Positions 1 through 10,700 of a DNA stretch of 64,000 nt are shown here, piece after piece. This stretch comes from Furcasterigmium furcatum. Its lineage: Eukaryota > Ascomycota > Sordariomycetes > Glomerellales > Plectosphaerellaceae. The notes under the pieces were generated by a model. That model searched no databases, had not been told where the DNA came from, and saw nothing but the letters and a program-made list of their open reading frames with translations. The translations under genes were made by a program, and so were the position numbers. The stretch's first letter is position 1, and the number at the start of each line of letters is the position of its first letter. The stretch spans positions 2,949,626 to 3,013,625 of the forward strand of contig BCIA01000002.1 of the NCBI GenBank assembly GCA_001599815.1, given 5' to 3'.

Positions 1-1272
1 AGGCGACAGGGGCGGAGGTGGTGTCTCGTCGCCACAGGAGAAAGACGTTGACGAACAGAATCTAGAAGTGGACATGTAGGGCAGCCTGATCTAAAGCGTT
101 GTTTGCACAGGACGTCGACGTCCAATATTCGGCCGCCTGCCGCGAGGCTGAAAAAGGTGCATTGCATATAGCTATGGCTCTTGCGAAAAGGGGGAAAGCG
201 TGCGCTATATCAGAGCCTAATATAGCTTGAATGGGAAGCCGACATGGCAAGATCAGAGGAACCAAGGACGAATATGAGGGTGAGTGAGGTACTTGGAGAT
301 GTGCACGTGTTCCTGACCTCCTTCGGAGAAACTGCTTGATAGGTGTCTGGGATCGACATGTCGCTCATTCATGTCACTGCAGACGTCGCCGCATCGGGGG
401 CATGCCACGTCACAGAGGATGTCAAGGGAGTGCGCTGTGGCCGTTTCCTCTTTTCTCTCCGAACAATGACCAGGTGCGGGTGATCCGCAGCAACTAGTTT
501 CTGGGACGTTACGCTGGGCGAATGGCGGGTTCTGGTGGCTTGGAATGGCGGCACAGGAAACAGGCTCGTAGAGTCCCCGGGATGCCCAAGGAACGGCCCT
601 TGCGGCCCGTGGATGAGACATGGGACGGATCGCCAGCGGAACAGGGAAGAGTCCTTGTCAGCTATTGAAACCGGCAGGCAGAGCGCAACATGAGCCGCTG
701 ATCTTCCCGGTTGGTGGTTGTTGGCCGGCGTCTCGGCAGGATGCCATGTCACCGAACCCGAGTTGTTTCTGACAGGACACCCTCTGGAATAGTGTACGTT
801 GTTCTCGGGGGCTCGTGGGGGCGGGACGCTGGCCACGGGAGCGGTGAGGCGGAGGGAGGGGATGTGCGTTTTCGGGCTTCTAGACGTCGCTGCATGCAAG
901 TTGGTGCATGAGCAGCGAGGGCCTGCCTATTCAGACGACCTGCCTGTGAGAATGAGCGTCGAGTGGTTTCTCTCCGCGCGCAATAAAGCAGCAGAGCTGA
1001 GAGTGTGATCGTGGTCTGATATTTGGGCAAACAATGTTGCAGTGTCCCATCCATAATCCGAGGGCTGAGATGAAAGAAAGTCTCGTATTATCGAGCGCCC
1101 TATAGTAGGTAGATGAAATCGTCTATCGTCTCCAGGCATCATATATATATGTTTCTAAGGCTCGATGGATGGTAATGTGCTGAGTCACTGCAGATCTTGG
1201 GCATATGTACTCGAGGGCCACTCCCCCCTAAGGAGCTGTAGGCGTTGGTTCACACACCGCAGCTATCCCTTG
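1..1272. other. Left edge, no supported gene
   Basis: Short open frames occur on both strands here, but none shows a recognisable domain, a conserved motif or an intron-joined continuation. A minus-strand frame at about 253-450 reads a CPRCGDVC-like stretch, which is too little to call a gene. The segment lies downstream of the minus-strand RRM gene and may hold its 3' UTR. Confidence 0.5.
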
Positions 1273-2484
1273 CTATCGCTGCCTGGGTGGCCTCCATTCA
1301 TTTGATCCATTGACGACGATGGGAGGCTTCCACCCGTCATCCGTGACCGAGTTGCGCTCATAGCTGGCAACCGCCTCTTCCCGCGGACCACCTTCTCCTC
1401 CTGTTGTCCAATTATTCGAGGTGTCCAGAACAAGAGGCTGAGTTGAAATATATTCCGGAAATAGGTCAGGATTATTCCTCACCGTCGTCCAGGACGTGTG
1501 AGATGATGCAATCGAGTGACCATCCCATGCCAGGTCAGAAAGTGCTGTCTGGCTGAAATAGGCACTGGATGCTTGGGAAGAGGACCTTTCCATGCCAGCG
1601 GCCGAAACCATGACCCTGTTCGATTGCGCCGGGCGAGAAGCGGCGTTGCGTTCCGCTGGATAATTCGGACGCGGTGTGCGTTCTGTCGAGTGGCCGAGTC
1701 GATGCCCAGGGCGACCGCAAGCTCCAAGAGCATATGGCGTCGGAGGCGGTATCGTGTTGTTGAATTTGAGGTCCCTGACCCTGATCGGTTCAGTCTCGTT
1801 GCGGCCGTCTGCTTGAACATGATTGCCGCCTATCCGTTTGTCGTTGAGGCGAGCTAGCAACAAGGTCAGTATCTGGATGCCAGGAAGCGGGCATCAATGG
1901 ATCGTACACAACGTCTTTCGAAACTGTTCCTCGCCTTTGACGCGAACCCAGCCAGATGTACTGTCGGGAAACATCTCGACATGGTCGACCTCGCAAGCAG
2001 GTCGTATCCAGTCCCTCACGTCTTGCCAGATTGTTCCCATCGGCCACTAGCATGCCTATTAGCATGGTACTCTGAGCGACCGAGTGCTGCAGACAACACC
2101 TGCATTATGGATGAAGATGTGGTAAATCCCAGTGACGGAACCTGGCTCAATGTCTTTGGGAAAAGACCGCCCGGGTGAGTCAACCGCCTGGCCCGAAGTG
2201 ATTGCTGTCGTCGTTTGGCCGTTTCCAATGTTGTATGCCGGGAACAGGGAGAAAGGAGGCACGAGCTGATAACCATGGAATTGATGCGCTGGCCTCCAAG
2301 TACCTTGGACTCGCCGGTCGAAAGGAGATGGCTGGGAAGCAATCCAGGGTGCCGCTGGTCTATAGTCCACCGAGTATGATGCGGCCCCATAGTAAAAGAC
2401 CGGAGTTTGGAGGGCAGCGCTGGAGGGAACTGCGACAGTGACCGAAGTCGAGGCCACTTGTCGCTGCCCATCTAGCGGATCCAT
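1273..2484 (-). CDS. RRM-domain RNA-binding protein, 5' end uncertain
   Basis: Three minus-strand exons join into one RNA recognition motif. Exon A (2484..about 2098) ends in the first strand, reading GIYHIFIHN (RNP2-like). Exon B (2046..1908) gives TIWQDVRDWIR and then SGWVRVKGEE (RNP1-like). Exon C (1853..1273) continues with LNDKRIGGNHVQADGRNE and a polar, probably disordered tail to the stop. The second intron (1907..1854) is canonical, with GTACGA donor, CTGAC branch and CTAG acceptor. The first (about 2097..2047) has a good acceptor but only a weak phase-compatible donor, so its 5' edge is uncertain. With ATG 2484 the protein is about 368 aa. The frame is open upstream of this ATG, and a coding-looking stretch starting at ATG 2705 (MTFPATVNANDGLESMHPAN) may be an earlier exon, though no clean splice joins it. 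The RRM implies RNA binding. Target and process are not evident. Confidence 0.6.
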
Positions 2485-2705
2485 CGCATCTCGCCAGCAG
2501 GGAGAAATCGGCTGGAAGGTCGTGTCATCTGAGGATCAAAGTCGAGCGTGACATCCGCTCAAGTCTGATGTTTCCTGGTCAGCCGCGGGATGTCGAGACC
2601 TCAGCGGTGTTCCTCGTCCCGCAAGCGCCTTTGCAAGGCCAAATAGTTCGCAGGATGCATACTCTCTAGGCCATCATTTGCGTTGACAGTGGCCGGGAAC
2701 GTCAT

Positions 2706-3241
2706 TAGTCGTCCAACCTGCTGCTTTGGCATCCAATACTAAGCCAGTGCGACGAAAGAGATATGTGATGAATGGACCAGCGGCCAACTAGCTTTGCGAA
2801 AACTAAGGTCTCGGCCATGGAACTCTGCTTTCGGGTTCTGGACGGCGTCCCTATCCTGCAGGACCGACAGGGTATGCGGCAGCCAGGCTGGCGGGAGTGT
2901 GACGCCGGCGTTCCGCTGCAGCACCAAGAGAGCCCGTCGAGTCGTGGCGGATTTGATGACAGCGGTTTCACCGACGATACATGAACTCGGTCAATTTTTG
3001 ACAGGTGAAGGTGCTCGGAGAACCTGAACTGGTGACAAGGGTTTTGCGATAAAGGCTCAGCAGCCATAACCCAAAAGTGCATAGCGTATGTGGCAGTCTG
3101 CACTCATGACGGACGCGGGCATCCGCTCCTCTCGGTGATGATTGACCGTGGCCATGACCGTGGATATTGATTCCAAACCCCCTAGACGGGATGCCTGCCC
3201 CCCTTGCCCGGCACAGGAAATGACACCAAGTCAAGAAGCTC
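2706..3241. other. Spacer between RRM gene and WRAP73-like gene
   Basis: This 536-bp stretch lies 3' of the minus-strand WD40 gene and 5' of the minus-strand RRM gene. I see no domain-bearing frame. It probably contains the WD40 gene's 3' UTR and the RRM gene's promoter. Confidence 0.45.
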
Positions 3242-4908
3242 TCACGTCTTCTTGAATGCAAACGTGTCATCAGCGGCGGAGATATCTTCGGGCGTGATCA
3301 GAGGAATTTCGCGGTCCACGCCGAGGAGAGCAGGGGTTTGCAGCTTGCTTGATGCAGACGTCCAAGTTTGAGGCGATGCATGCTGCCAGGGAGGCGGCTG
3401 GTCGGCCTCGGCGAGAGATCCCAAAACCATGTTCTTGCTGTCCGAGAAGAGTATGACCCCAGAGTCACCGCTCCAATGGGTCCAGGAGCATTGGGTTTTC
3501 CCGGCAGCATGGCCTTCCGGCAAGGCATTTGAGAAACTAACCGTCCTCGGGCCTTCGGACAGAGGATCCCAGGTAAAGCAGAGCGCGTCATAGCTTTCTC
3601 CCTCGCACCTTACAAGGAGCAACTCTCGTATGGTCGGGTGCCACGCAAGATGCGTTATGGGGTTATGGAAGATCAGAACGGCGCGCAGCTCGGACGAGAC
3701 CAAGTCCCAGATCCAGACAGTGCCGGGCGACTCCTCCAGCCGAGTGGCAAGAAGACTAGCGGACACGTCGAAGTCTGCAGCCAGGCAGCCCTCCCTGATC
3801 TCCGAGCTATTTGCTTGGGACTGGCGACTGGGAGGGGCTACGGTCTGCATCGCCTTGACGAATGAGTGAACGTTGACATTGTCTGGCCGCCCGCCACCCT
3901 GTTCCTGCCAGACCTGTGTCGCTTATTGTCAGCGTCGCGGCACCATTTACACCGCGGAGCATTTACCTGAAGTGTGTCTCTTGGTATAAGAGAAGAAGGA
4001 TGCTGCAGTCTCGACAGGCTCGTGACGGCTGTCATGTCGAGCACATACACGTCGCGAGTGTGATCGCCCAAGGCTGCCCGGGCCGAGTCTGGGCTGAGTC
4101 CGCAGACTTTAATCCCTGCGCCCATCTCATAGTCTTTCTCATCTACTTCGAATGCCGACGGGCCAGACCACATCTTGAAGAGCTGGCCGTCAGGGGTGTA
4201 GAACAGAACTTTGTGACCCTGGGAAGGGGACTCTGACACCACGAGCCAACGCCCGTTTTGTGTCCAAGTAATAGCCTGGGCATCTGTGGTATCAGGGGTC
4301 CAGGAACGCTGGACCTGGCGCGTATCGGGATCGTGGATGCTGATGGTATCCTTGCCAGACACCCTGGTGATCAATGCCAGATGTCCGGCACCGGGGCGCA
4401 AGGCTATCCCTCGGGGAGCAGAGGAGGGATGGTGGAACTTGGGCTGACTGATCTCGACGGACTTGGAAGATACGAGATTTGAGATTGTCAGCTTGAGGCC
4501 GAACTGAGTGCACACGAAGATTTCCGCGTCGGAGGCGCCAAACTGGACAAAGGTCGGCTTGAGACCGGTGTGGGCGATCCTGACGATGGCGTGGTAGGTG
4601 TTGTCAAGGACGGAGAAGATGTGCACTTGGTCTAAGAGAGAAATGAGAAGTCTCGACGAGGTTGGAGACCACTGGAATGCGTAGACGGGACCGGAAGCCT
4701 CTGGCGGCAAGATGATGGTGTGAACCGTCTCGAGGCTTTCCACTGAGCGGACGGTGATCTTCGAGGGAAGCAGTGCAGCAATGAGATTCCCATCCGGGCT
4801 CGCACTACAATGTGGAGAGGCTAAGGACACAGATACATGTCAGCTTGCTTTACTTTCTCGTGAAGCTTCCAAACCTTACTTACACTTGAACGCTGGTGTG
4901 AAATGCAT
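3242..4908 (-). CDS. WRAP73/WDR8-like WD40 repeat protein
   Basis: A three-exon gene: 4908..4884, 4820..3967 and 3913..3242, about 516 aa. Introns are 4883..4821 (GTAAGT donor, CCTTAG acceptor) and 3966..3914 (GTAAAT donor, CTGAC branch, ACACAG acceptor). Both keep frame exactly. The tiny first exon encodes MHFTPAFK, which resembles the N-terminus of the WRAP73 (WDR8) family, where MNFSEVFK-like residues lead into the first blade. Blades read ASPDGNLIAALLPSKI, VYAFQWSPTSSRLLIS, AITWTQNGRWLVV, CGLSPDSARAALGDH and HLAWHPTIRELLLVRCEG. In fission yeast and animals WRAP73 works at spindle pole bodies/centrosomes with an SSX2IP/Msd1 partner and helps anchor microtubules. That role is inferred from family only. 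The gene is divergent from cnxABC across about 690 bp. Other beta-propeller proteins remain possible. Confidence 0.75.
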
Positions 4909-5599
4909 CGCGTCGTGCTCTTGCTCCTGCTACATCGACGGTCAGTGGCATGTGAGTAGGTATGCGCAGGGATGTGTCCGTCACTCTGCATGGTACTGCT
5001 ACTTACCGGAGGTCGCAGTTGGGGCCTGACCGAGCGTACGGAGACCGCGGGAGCTTCTCAGCGTGGGATGTGGTCTGGAGATGCCGAGACCGACTGACGG
5101 TCCTTCCGGTGGTTCACAGGAAAACCACATGTTTACCCATGCCTGAAAGAGGCCTAGCGCGGGGCAGCTCTCACCGAGGGCACTGGCTTCGGTCAAATGA
5201 GGGGCAGTCGGTCAGCTCACCGACTCGCGGGGCGGCCGGTGCGGGGCGGCACCTCCAATGGACGGACGGCCATCTCCGGCTGTTCTCCGGACAGCCCCAA
5301 AACCTTACTAACGCTATCTAACGCGGCAGGCGTGACAACTCATCGCCACATTCTGCCGTTCCGTGTGACAGCAAGATGACTCTGGAGGGGAGGGGCATTC
5401 TTCACTTCATCCTCACCATGCCACCATTTTGATCACTTTTAATCATCCAATCCTCGGCAACTTCATGACTCAGGCCCGGCCCCTTGCCAGCTTCAACTCG
5501 TGTGATCCGGCCTTTGCCGGACTCATTCGCCGCTCGCTCACTCCTCAGTCATCGCCTCCCTTGCTTCAGTCGTCGTCCAGCTGAGCCTGACTCGACATC
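4909..5599. promoter_or_regulatory. Shared upstream region of WRAP73-like gene and cnxABC
   Basis: This 691-bp spacer separates two divergent start codons, so it should hold both promoters and 5' UTRs. The half next to cnxABC is pyrimidine-rich, typical of a fungal 5' UTR. I found no specific transcription factor site I would defend. Confidence 0.5.
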
Positions 5600-7746
5600 A
5601 TGTCGACAGAGCTGCTGGCCCGGCCCGTCCGCGCGGGAGCACAGGCTATCGGGCGCTTTGGGCTCCGGAAGAGAACGCTGCTGCAGTTCACTCAGAGGCA
5701 GCGGTTGAGCACGGCAGCTGCCGTGACACCTCGGACCCGCGACGACGGAACAGTCTCACCAAGTCGCCTCGACGGGCTCAAGAACGCCAAGCCCTTTTCG
5801 GATTTTCTCACAGATACATTCCACCGGCAGCACGACTACCTTCGCATATCCGTCACCGAGCGCTGCAACCTTCGATGTCTGTACTGCATGCCAGAGGAGG
5901 GCGTGCCGCTCTCGCCCCAGCGAGAACTCCTCACAACCCCTGAGATCATCATGCTCTCCTCGGTCTTCGTCTCACAAGGCGTCACGAAAATCCGTCTCAC
6001 CGGCGGCGAGCCAACCGTGCGGCGCGACATCGTCCCCTTGATGACCCAGCTCGGAGCTCTCCGCCCCCACGGCCTCAAGGAGCTGTGCCTGACCACCAAC
6101 GGCATCTCCCTGCACCGCAAACTCGACGCCATGGTCGAAGCTGGCCTGACCGGCATCAACCTCAGCCTCGACACCCTCGACCCCTGGCAGTTCCAGATCA
6201 TGACGCGGCGAAACGGCTTCGAAGCCGTCCGCAAGTCCATCGACCGCATCCTTGAGCTCAACCGCCTCGGCGCCAACATCAAGCTCAAGATCAACTGCGT
6301 CGTCATGCGTGGCCGCAACGACCGTGAAATCATCCCCTTCGTCGAGATGACTCGTGACACCGACCTCGAGGTCCGCTTCATCGAGTACATGCCCTTTGAC
6401 GGCAACAAGTGGAACGAGGGCAAGATGTTCAGCTACGCCGAGATGCTGGATCTCATCCGCGCCGAGCACCCGGACCTGGAGCGCGTCCGCGGCCACAAGA
6501 ACGACACGAGCAAGACCTGGAAGGTCCCCGGGTTCGCCGGGCGAGTGGGCTTCATCACGAGCATGACGCACAACTTTTGCGGCACGTGCAACCGCCTCCG
6601 CATCACGAGCGACGGCAACCTGAAGGTCTGTTTGTTCGGCAACGCGGAGGTCTCCCTGCGGGACATCCTGCGCAAATCGAACAGCGGCGACCCCATCGAC
6701 GAACAGGCCTTCGAGGCCATGAAGCAGATCGAGATGGATAGGCGGCAGGGCCTCGCGGCGACGGAGCAGCCTCTCGGCATGGCGCCCAACGAGGTGGAGC
6801 TCTTGGATGTCATCGGCATGGCTGTCAAGCGCAAGAAGGAGAAGCACGCGGGAATGGAGGAGCTCCAGCACATGAAGAACAGGCCAATGATTCTGATCGG
6901 TGGGTAACGGCCTTTTTTTCTCTTATTTCGCAAGTCCTCACGGTATTTCATAACCCGCAATGGAAGGAAATCTGGGCGGGTGGTTCTGCATTGGGGCGGC
7001 GTTGTATACCAGATTGTCTCGACGTGTCGGACGGAGCATGGGAAGCGGGCACGTTTGGGCACCTGAATACTTTTTTGCGTATGACCGGAGCTGAATATAA
7101 AATTGTAGATTCGGCCCGCTCTTCGTCTTCATCCTGGCTTTCCCCGGGGGCTACACGACATGTTCCTCTCCACCTCCTTGGCCGTGCCCCTTTTCAACAA
7201 CTCAGCCGGTCCCGGCTGTTCAGCACCAGTAGACTTCTTCGCTCCCCGGAATCCGACTCGGACGACGGCAACCCCAAGCTCACCCATGTCTCTGCCACCG
7301 GCACGGCACACATGGTCTCCATCTCGTCCAAGCAGCCCACTTCGCGCGTTGCCAAGGCAGCATGCACCGTAACCTTCTCCTCGGGAACACCTCTCCGCCT
7401 GATCCGCGACAACCAGATGAAGAAGGGCGATGTGCTGGGGGTTGCACGCGTGGCGGGCATCATGGCCGCCAAACGCACGTCCGAGCTCATCCCGCTGTGC
7501 CACCCCATCTCGTTGTCGCATGTCAGCGTCGAGCTGGAGCCGACAGACAAGAAAGAACTGAAGGTTGAGGCGACGGTGACGTGCGACGGCAAGACGGGCG
7601 TCGAGATGGAGGCTCTCACAGCGGCGAGTACAGCGGCGCTAACGGTGTACGATATGTGCAAGGCAGTGGACAAGGGGATGGTGATCGGGGCGCTGAGGGT
7701 GGTCTTGAAGGATGGAGGGAAGAGCGGGCGTTGGGAGATGCCGTGA
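5600..7746 (+). CDS. cnxABC: Molybdenum cofactor biosynthesis fusion MoaA-MoaC (CnxABC)
   Basis: Two exons, 5600..6899 and 7109..7746, encode about 645 aa. The N-terminus (1-45) is rich in Arg, Ser and Ala and fits a mitochondrial presequence. The MoaA half has the radical SAM cluster C89-x3-C93-x2-C96 in [10 protein letters not shown], the TGGEPTVR motif, and the C-terminal cluster C327-x2-C330-x13-C344 that binds a second 4Fe-4S and GTP. The MoaC half follows the intron, with [15 protein letters not shown] and [18 protein letters not shown] as its catalytic core. Together the two activities turn GTP into cyclic pyranopterin monophosphate, the first step to the cofactor of nitrate reductase and xanthine dehydrogenase. 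Aspergillus nidulans cnxABC has the same fusion. The 209-bp intron (6900..7108) is long for this window. If retained, translation stops at 6907 right after Gly-Gly, which is the natural end of a stand-alone MoaA. Confidence 0.92.
6900..7108 (+). other. cnxABC intron with in-frame Gly-Gly stop readthrough
   Basis: The donor GTGGGT follows ATC G, and the acceptor TTGTAG precedes ATTCGG, so splicing joins Ile-Asp in frame. Unspliced mRNA reads Ile-Leu-Ile-Gly-Gly-stop, with the stop at 6905..6907. The intron is three to four times longer than others here and could therefore be retained or spliced alternatively. The splice sites were read by eye. Confidence 0.65.
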
Positions 7747-10700
7747 GGGCAGGTGATGATTACTTCTGTAAACCTAACTGGCACATGAAAAACAAGAGAG
7801 GCTGGAGGAACATCTTCTGCCAGGACTATCGTGGCGGGAAGGTCTTGCTAGAGGGAGGCAAGTTCAAGTGGCCAATTCTCGACAGCTAGGATCCCCATCA
7901 TTGAGCAGTTCTCTCGCTCTTTGACAAGTTGCAATGTTACAATCGCTTTACTAGATGTGCTCGCAAGTACCTGAAGAGCTCCCGAGCGTGTTTCCCCTCG
8001 TGACGCCTGGCTTCAGTGCTTACGCCTGGTGCGATGGCACCCGAGGCCGGAGGCCGTCGTCCGTTGCACGGCTGCTGCGCCTTGACCTTCTTCCTTTGCC
8101 TACCTTACCTCCGGGGCTCATGAAGACTCGGCGAGCAGGTTGATCTCGTGATATCATCTCACTGCCAGGACATGAACTTGCCAAATCCACCCCCATCGCT
8201 TGCGTTGTCAATAGCCCCGCACGCGATGATCTCCAGACCGAGCCTCGTCCAGGGTGGCCTAACACCACGACAAGGGAATGGCTGAGATCATCTCAAGGAA
8301 GTCACCGATACCTCGAGAGGACCTCTCGGTGCACTGGCGGTCAATCCCATCAAGCAGCACCAGTCGGCCCTTGTCTCGCTTCCCCGAAAAGACTCACCAC
8401 CTCTCCAATGCAATGCAGAATGACATCGCCACTTGACGGATGCGCAGGCGCAGGGCTATCTCTCCAGCTCCCAGAAACCGAATCTGTTACATTCGGCCCA
8501 TCGCCTCCGAACCCCTGAGTCGGGTTGGGGGTGAGCTTCAGGTCAATCCCTAGAAGGAAAGTCGTTGAATTGGAGGGTACAATGGTGTGTGAGATGAACC
8601 GCCCGGGCTCCGTGCCATCACCAACAATGGCAACTGAGCAGCAGCCACAATCTCGATGGCGCTCGATCTCACCCGCGATGAGACAGAGATAGGTAGCTGG
8701 GGATAGCTTTGACGTCACATTAGGTATGTGCTCGCTGGAAGAAAATAATTAGCGGTTCGTCGTCCGAAGAGATGAGCGCGACGGTCGTGCCGCTGGTGCA
8801 TGATCGTCGGCTGAGTGATCTCATTCAAAAGCTGCTGGGATGGTCTCGCACATGGCACGTGTGGTGGCTTGCGCGGGGTCCATCCGTGGAGGGCCCAAGC
8901 TCCAGGGTCCCGAGTCTGTCGAGTTCACACGCGACAGCGTTGAATTCTGCCGGCCATGACGCAGCGCCAGTCTGACGCCGTAATACCTCGGCTTATTGTC
9001 GAAAGAGAATTCGGTCCAACGGCGGCATCAAAAGAGACAACGGGAGATATTATCTAGTCTGGGAACGAACGGGCCCCCCGGCGGACTCCGTCGATCTGGA
9101 CAAGTTCCGTCAGGGTCCGTTGGTGTGAGCGACACTCGTGGAGAAGGGGAAAGGAGCTCGACGGATCCCAAATCGGCCAACGTCACAGCACCACGGCACA
9201 GAACAGCCCGTCCAATCACCGGCCAGCGATAACGGCGAGCTTCCCGACCCACTCAGGACCCTTGAACGCAAATTAAGTGCAGGGACTCCCATGCACTACT
9301 GCATGCCCAGCTACCCGAAGCGGCCTAGGGTCCCTTGGACCAGAGTGACAGGTCGCAAGCATCAGCAAGCCCGTTTTGGATCTCGCGAGATTCATCAGCA
9401 GGGATGATGAGGAGGAGGCCCGTGCAGCGCCCGACTCTTCGGAACTGCGATTCTTGATCGAGCCACGGAGACGGCACGGTTATCGCGGCTTATCGAGAAC
9501 GAAGGACGACGCAGTAATTACTGTACAAGTCCAAGCACATACTTCCTGGCATCTCCGGGGGCCTGGGAGCCCCGCGATTATCTACGGAGAAAGGAGGCCA
9601 GCGAATACGGGGCGTCTGGGGGGCAGACGCCAGATGAGGAGCTCCTCTTCAACAATCGTCTCGAGATTCATGCACAACTGTTGCTGTTGCTGCATGTCCT
9701 ACCACCACGTGATCCAGGTTGCCAGGCTGGCCAGACCTTCTGCCCGGTGGACTTGCACGGGCCAGATGCTTCTTGTCGCGCATGCATGGTTGTGCATTAG
9801 TTGGCAGATTCAATAATAATTGTGCATCGTCGTGGATCTCGAGACAAATCACAGCCCGTCGAATCCGCTGCGGCTGCCTTTCTGTTGCGTAAACGCCTGT
9901 AAGAGCCCACTGCGGCTTGCGGCGGTAGATCCACCGCCTTTCCCCTCGACCCTCGCCAACCTCTCATCCCACGATGCTTGCACGAACTGCGCCGCCAGAG
10001 CCGCAGACAAGCCGTGGAAGCGCCGGCGGGCAATTCCGACGAGGGCTGGTTCTGAGACGAGCAGGCAGGGCAATGCGACTTGGCACTCACTTGTGGAATC
10101 TCACGATGCTCGGCGGGTGGCGGGCTGTGTGTAAAACTGCGTGTCCGGGCAACGGTGCAAGGGTCCCGGCCAGCGAGACGACGGCCCGAGGTCAGCTGGT
10201 CAATTAAGTGGCAGAAGCCATGGACGATCGGGTGCTCCTGGCGCCAGCCAACCTGGTTGATGTTGATTGCTGACTGGGCCCAGGGTGCCGGCGAGGTTTT
10301 TGCTTTTGCGATGCGATGCCCTCGACAGCCTTCTTCTCCAACATGCATTCGACGGGGGCGGCGAGAACGCCTCCTACGTAGGCACACGACAGTCCTGGAG
10401 TCTTGGGAGCATGTCTTGCATGTGCGGCCCGGCTCAGCAGTGGCAAAGTCGTCCCAGCGTCTGGGCTTGCCGCAGGCGGAAACAGGCAATTGCCGTGGAT
10501 GCGAGTCAGTCAGTCAGGACTCAGGAGCAAGGCCTCCAACCACCAGCATCCCGAATCCCGCGGCCGTCTCCACCGGGCCGGTGCTCACTGCCCAGTCCGG
10601 TCGTCGATAGCGGACGGCGCCAAGACGAAATTCCTTCTAGAATTTTTCTTTTCGATGGGGACGGGTGGCCGAGGATCCACAGGCTCTCGGGGACGCCTTT

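Noticed and set aside
5972..6871. A 299-codon minus-strand frame
   Set aside because: Antisense to the MoaA domain, with low-complexity Leu/Val/Glu composition and no motif.
6991..7746. A separate stand-alone MoaC gene starting at 6991
   Set aside because: The residues before about 7109 do not look like a protein N-terminus, and the splice at 6900/7108 joins MoaA and MoaC in frame, as in other fungi.
8350..8718. A protein-like 122-codon minus-strand frame
   Set aside because: It begins with GTG and has no in-frame ATG or credible upstream exon, and no family is recognised.
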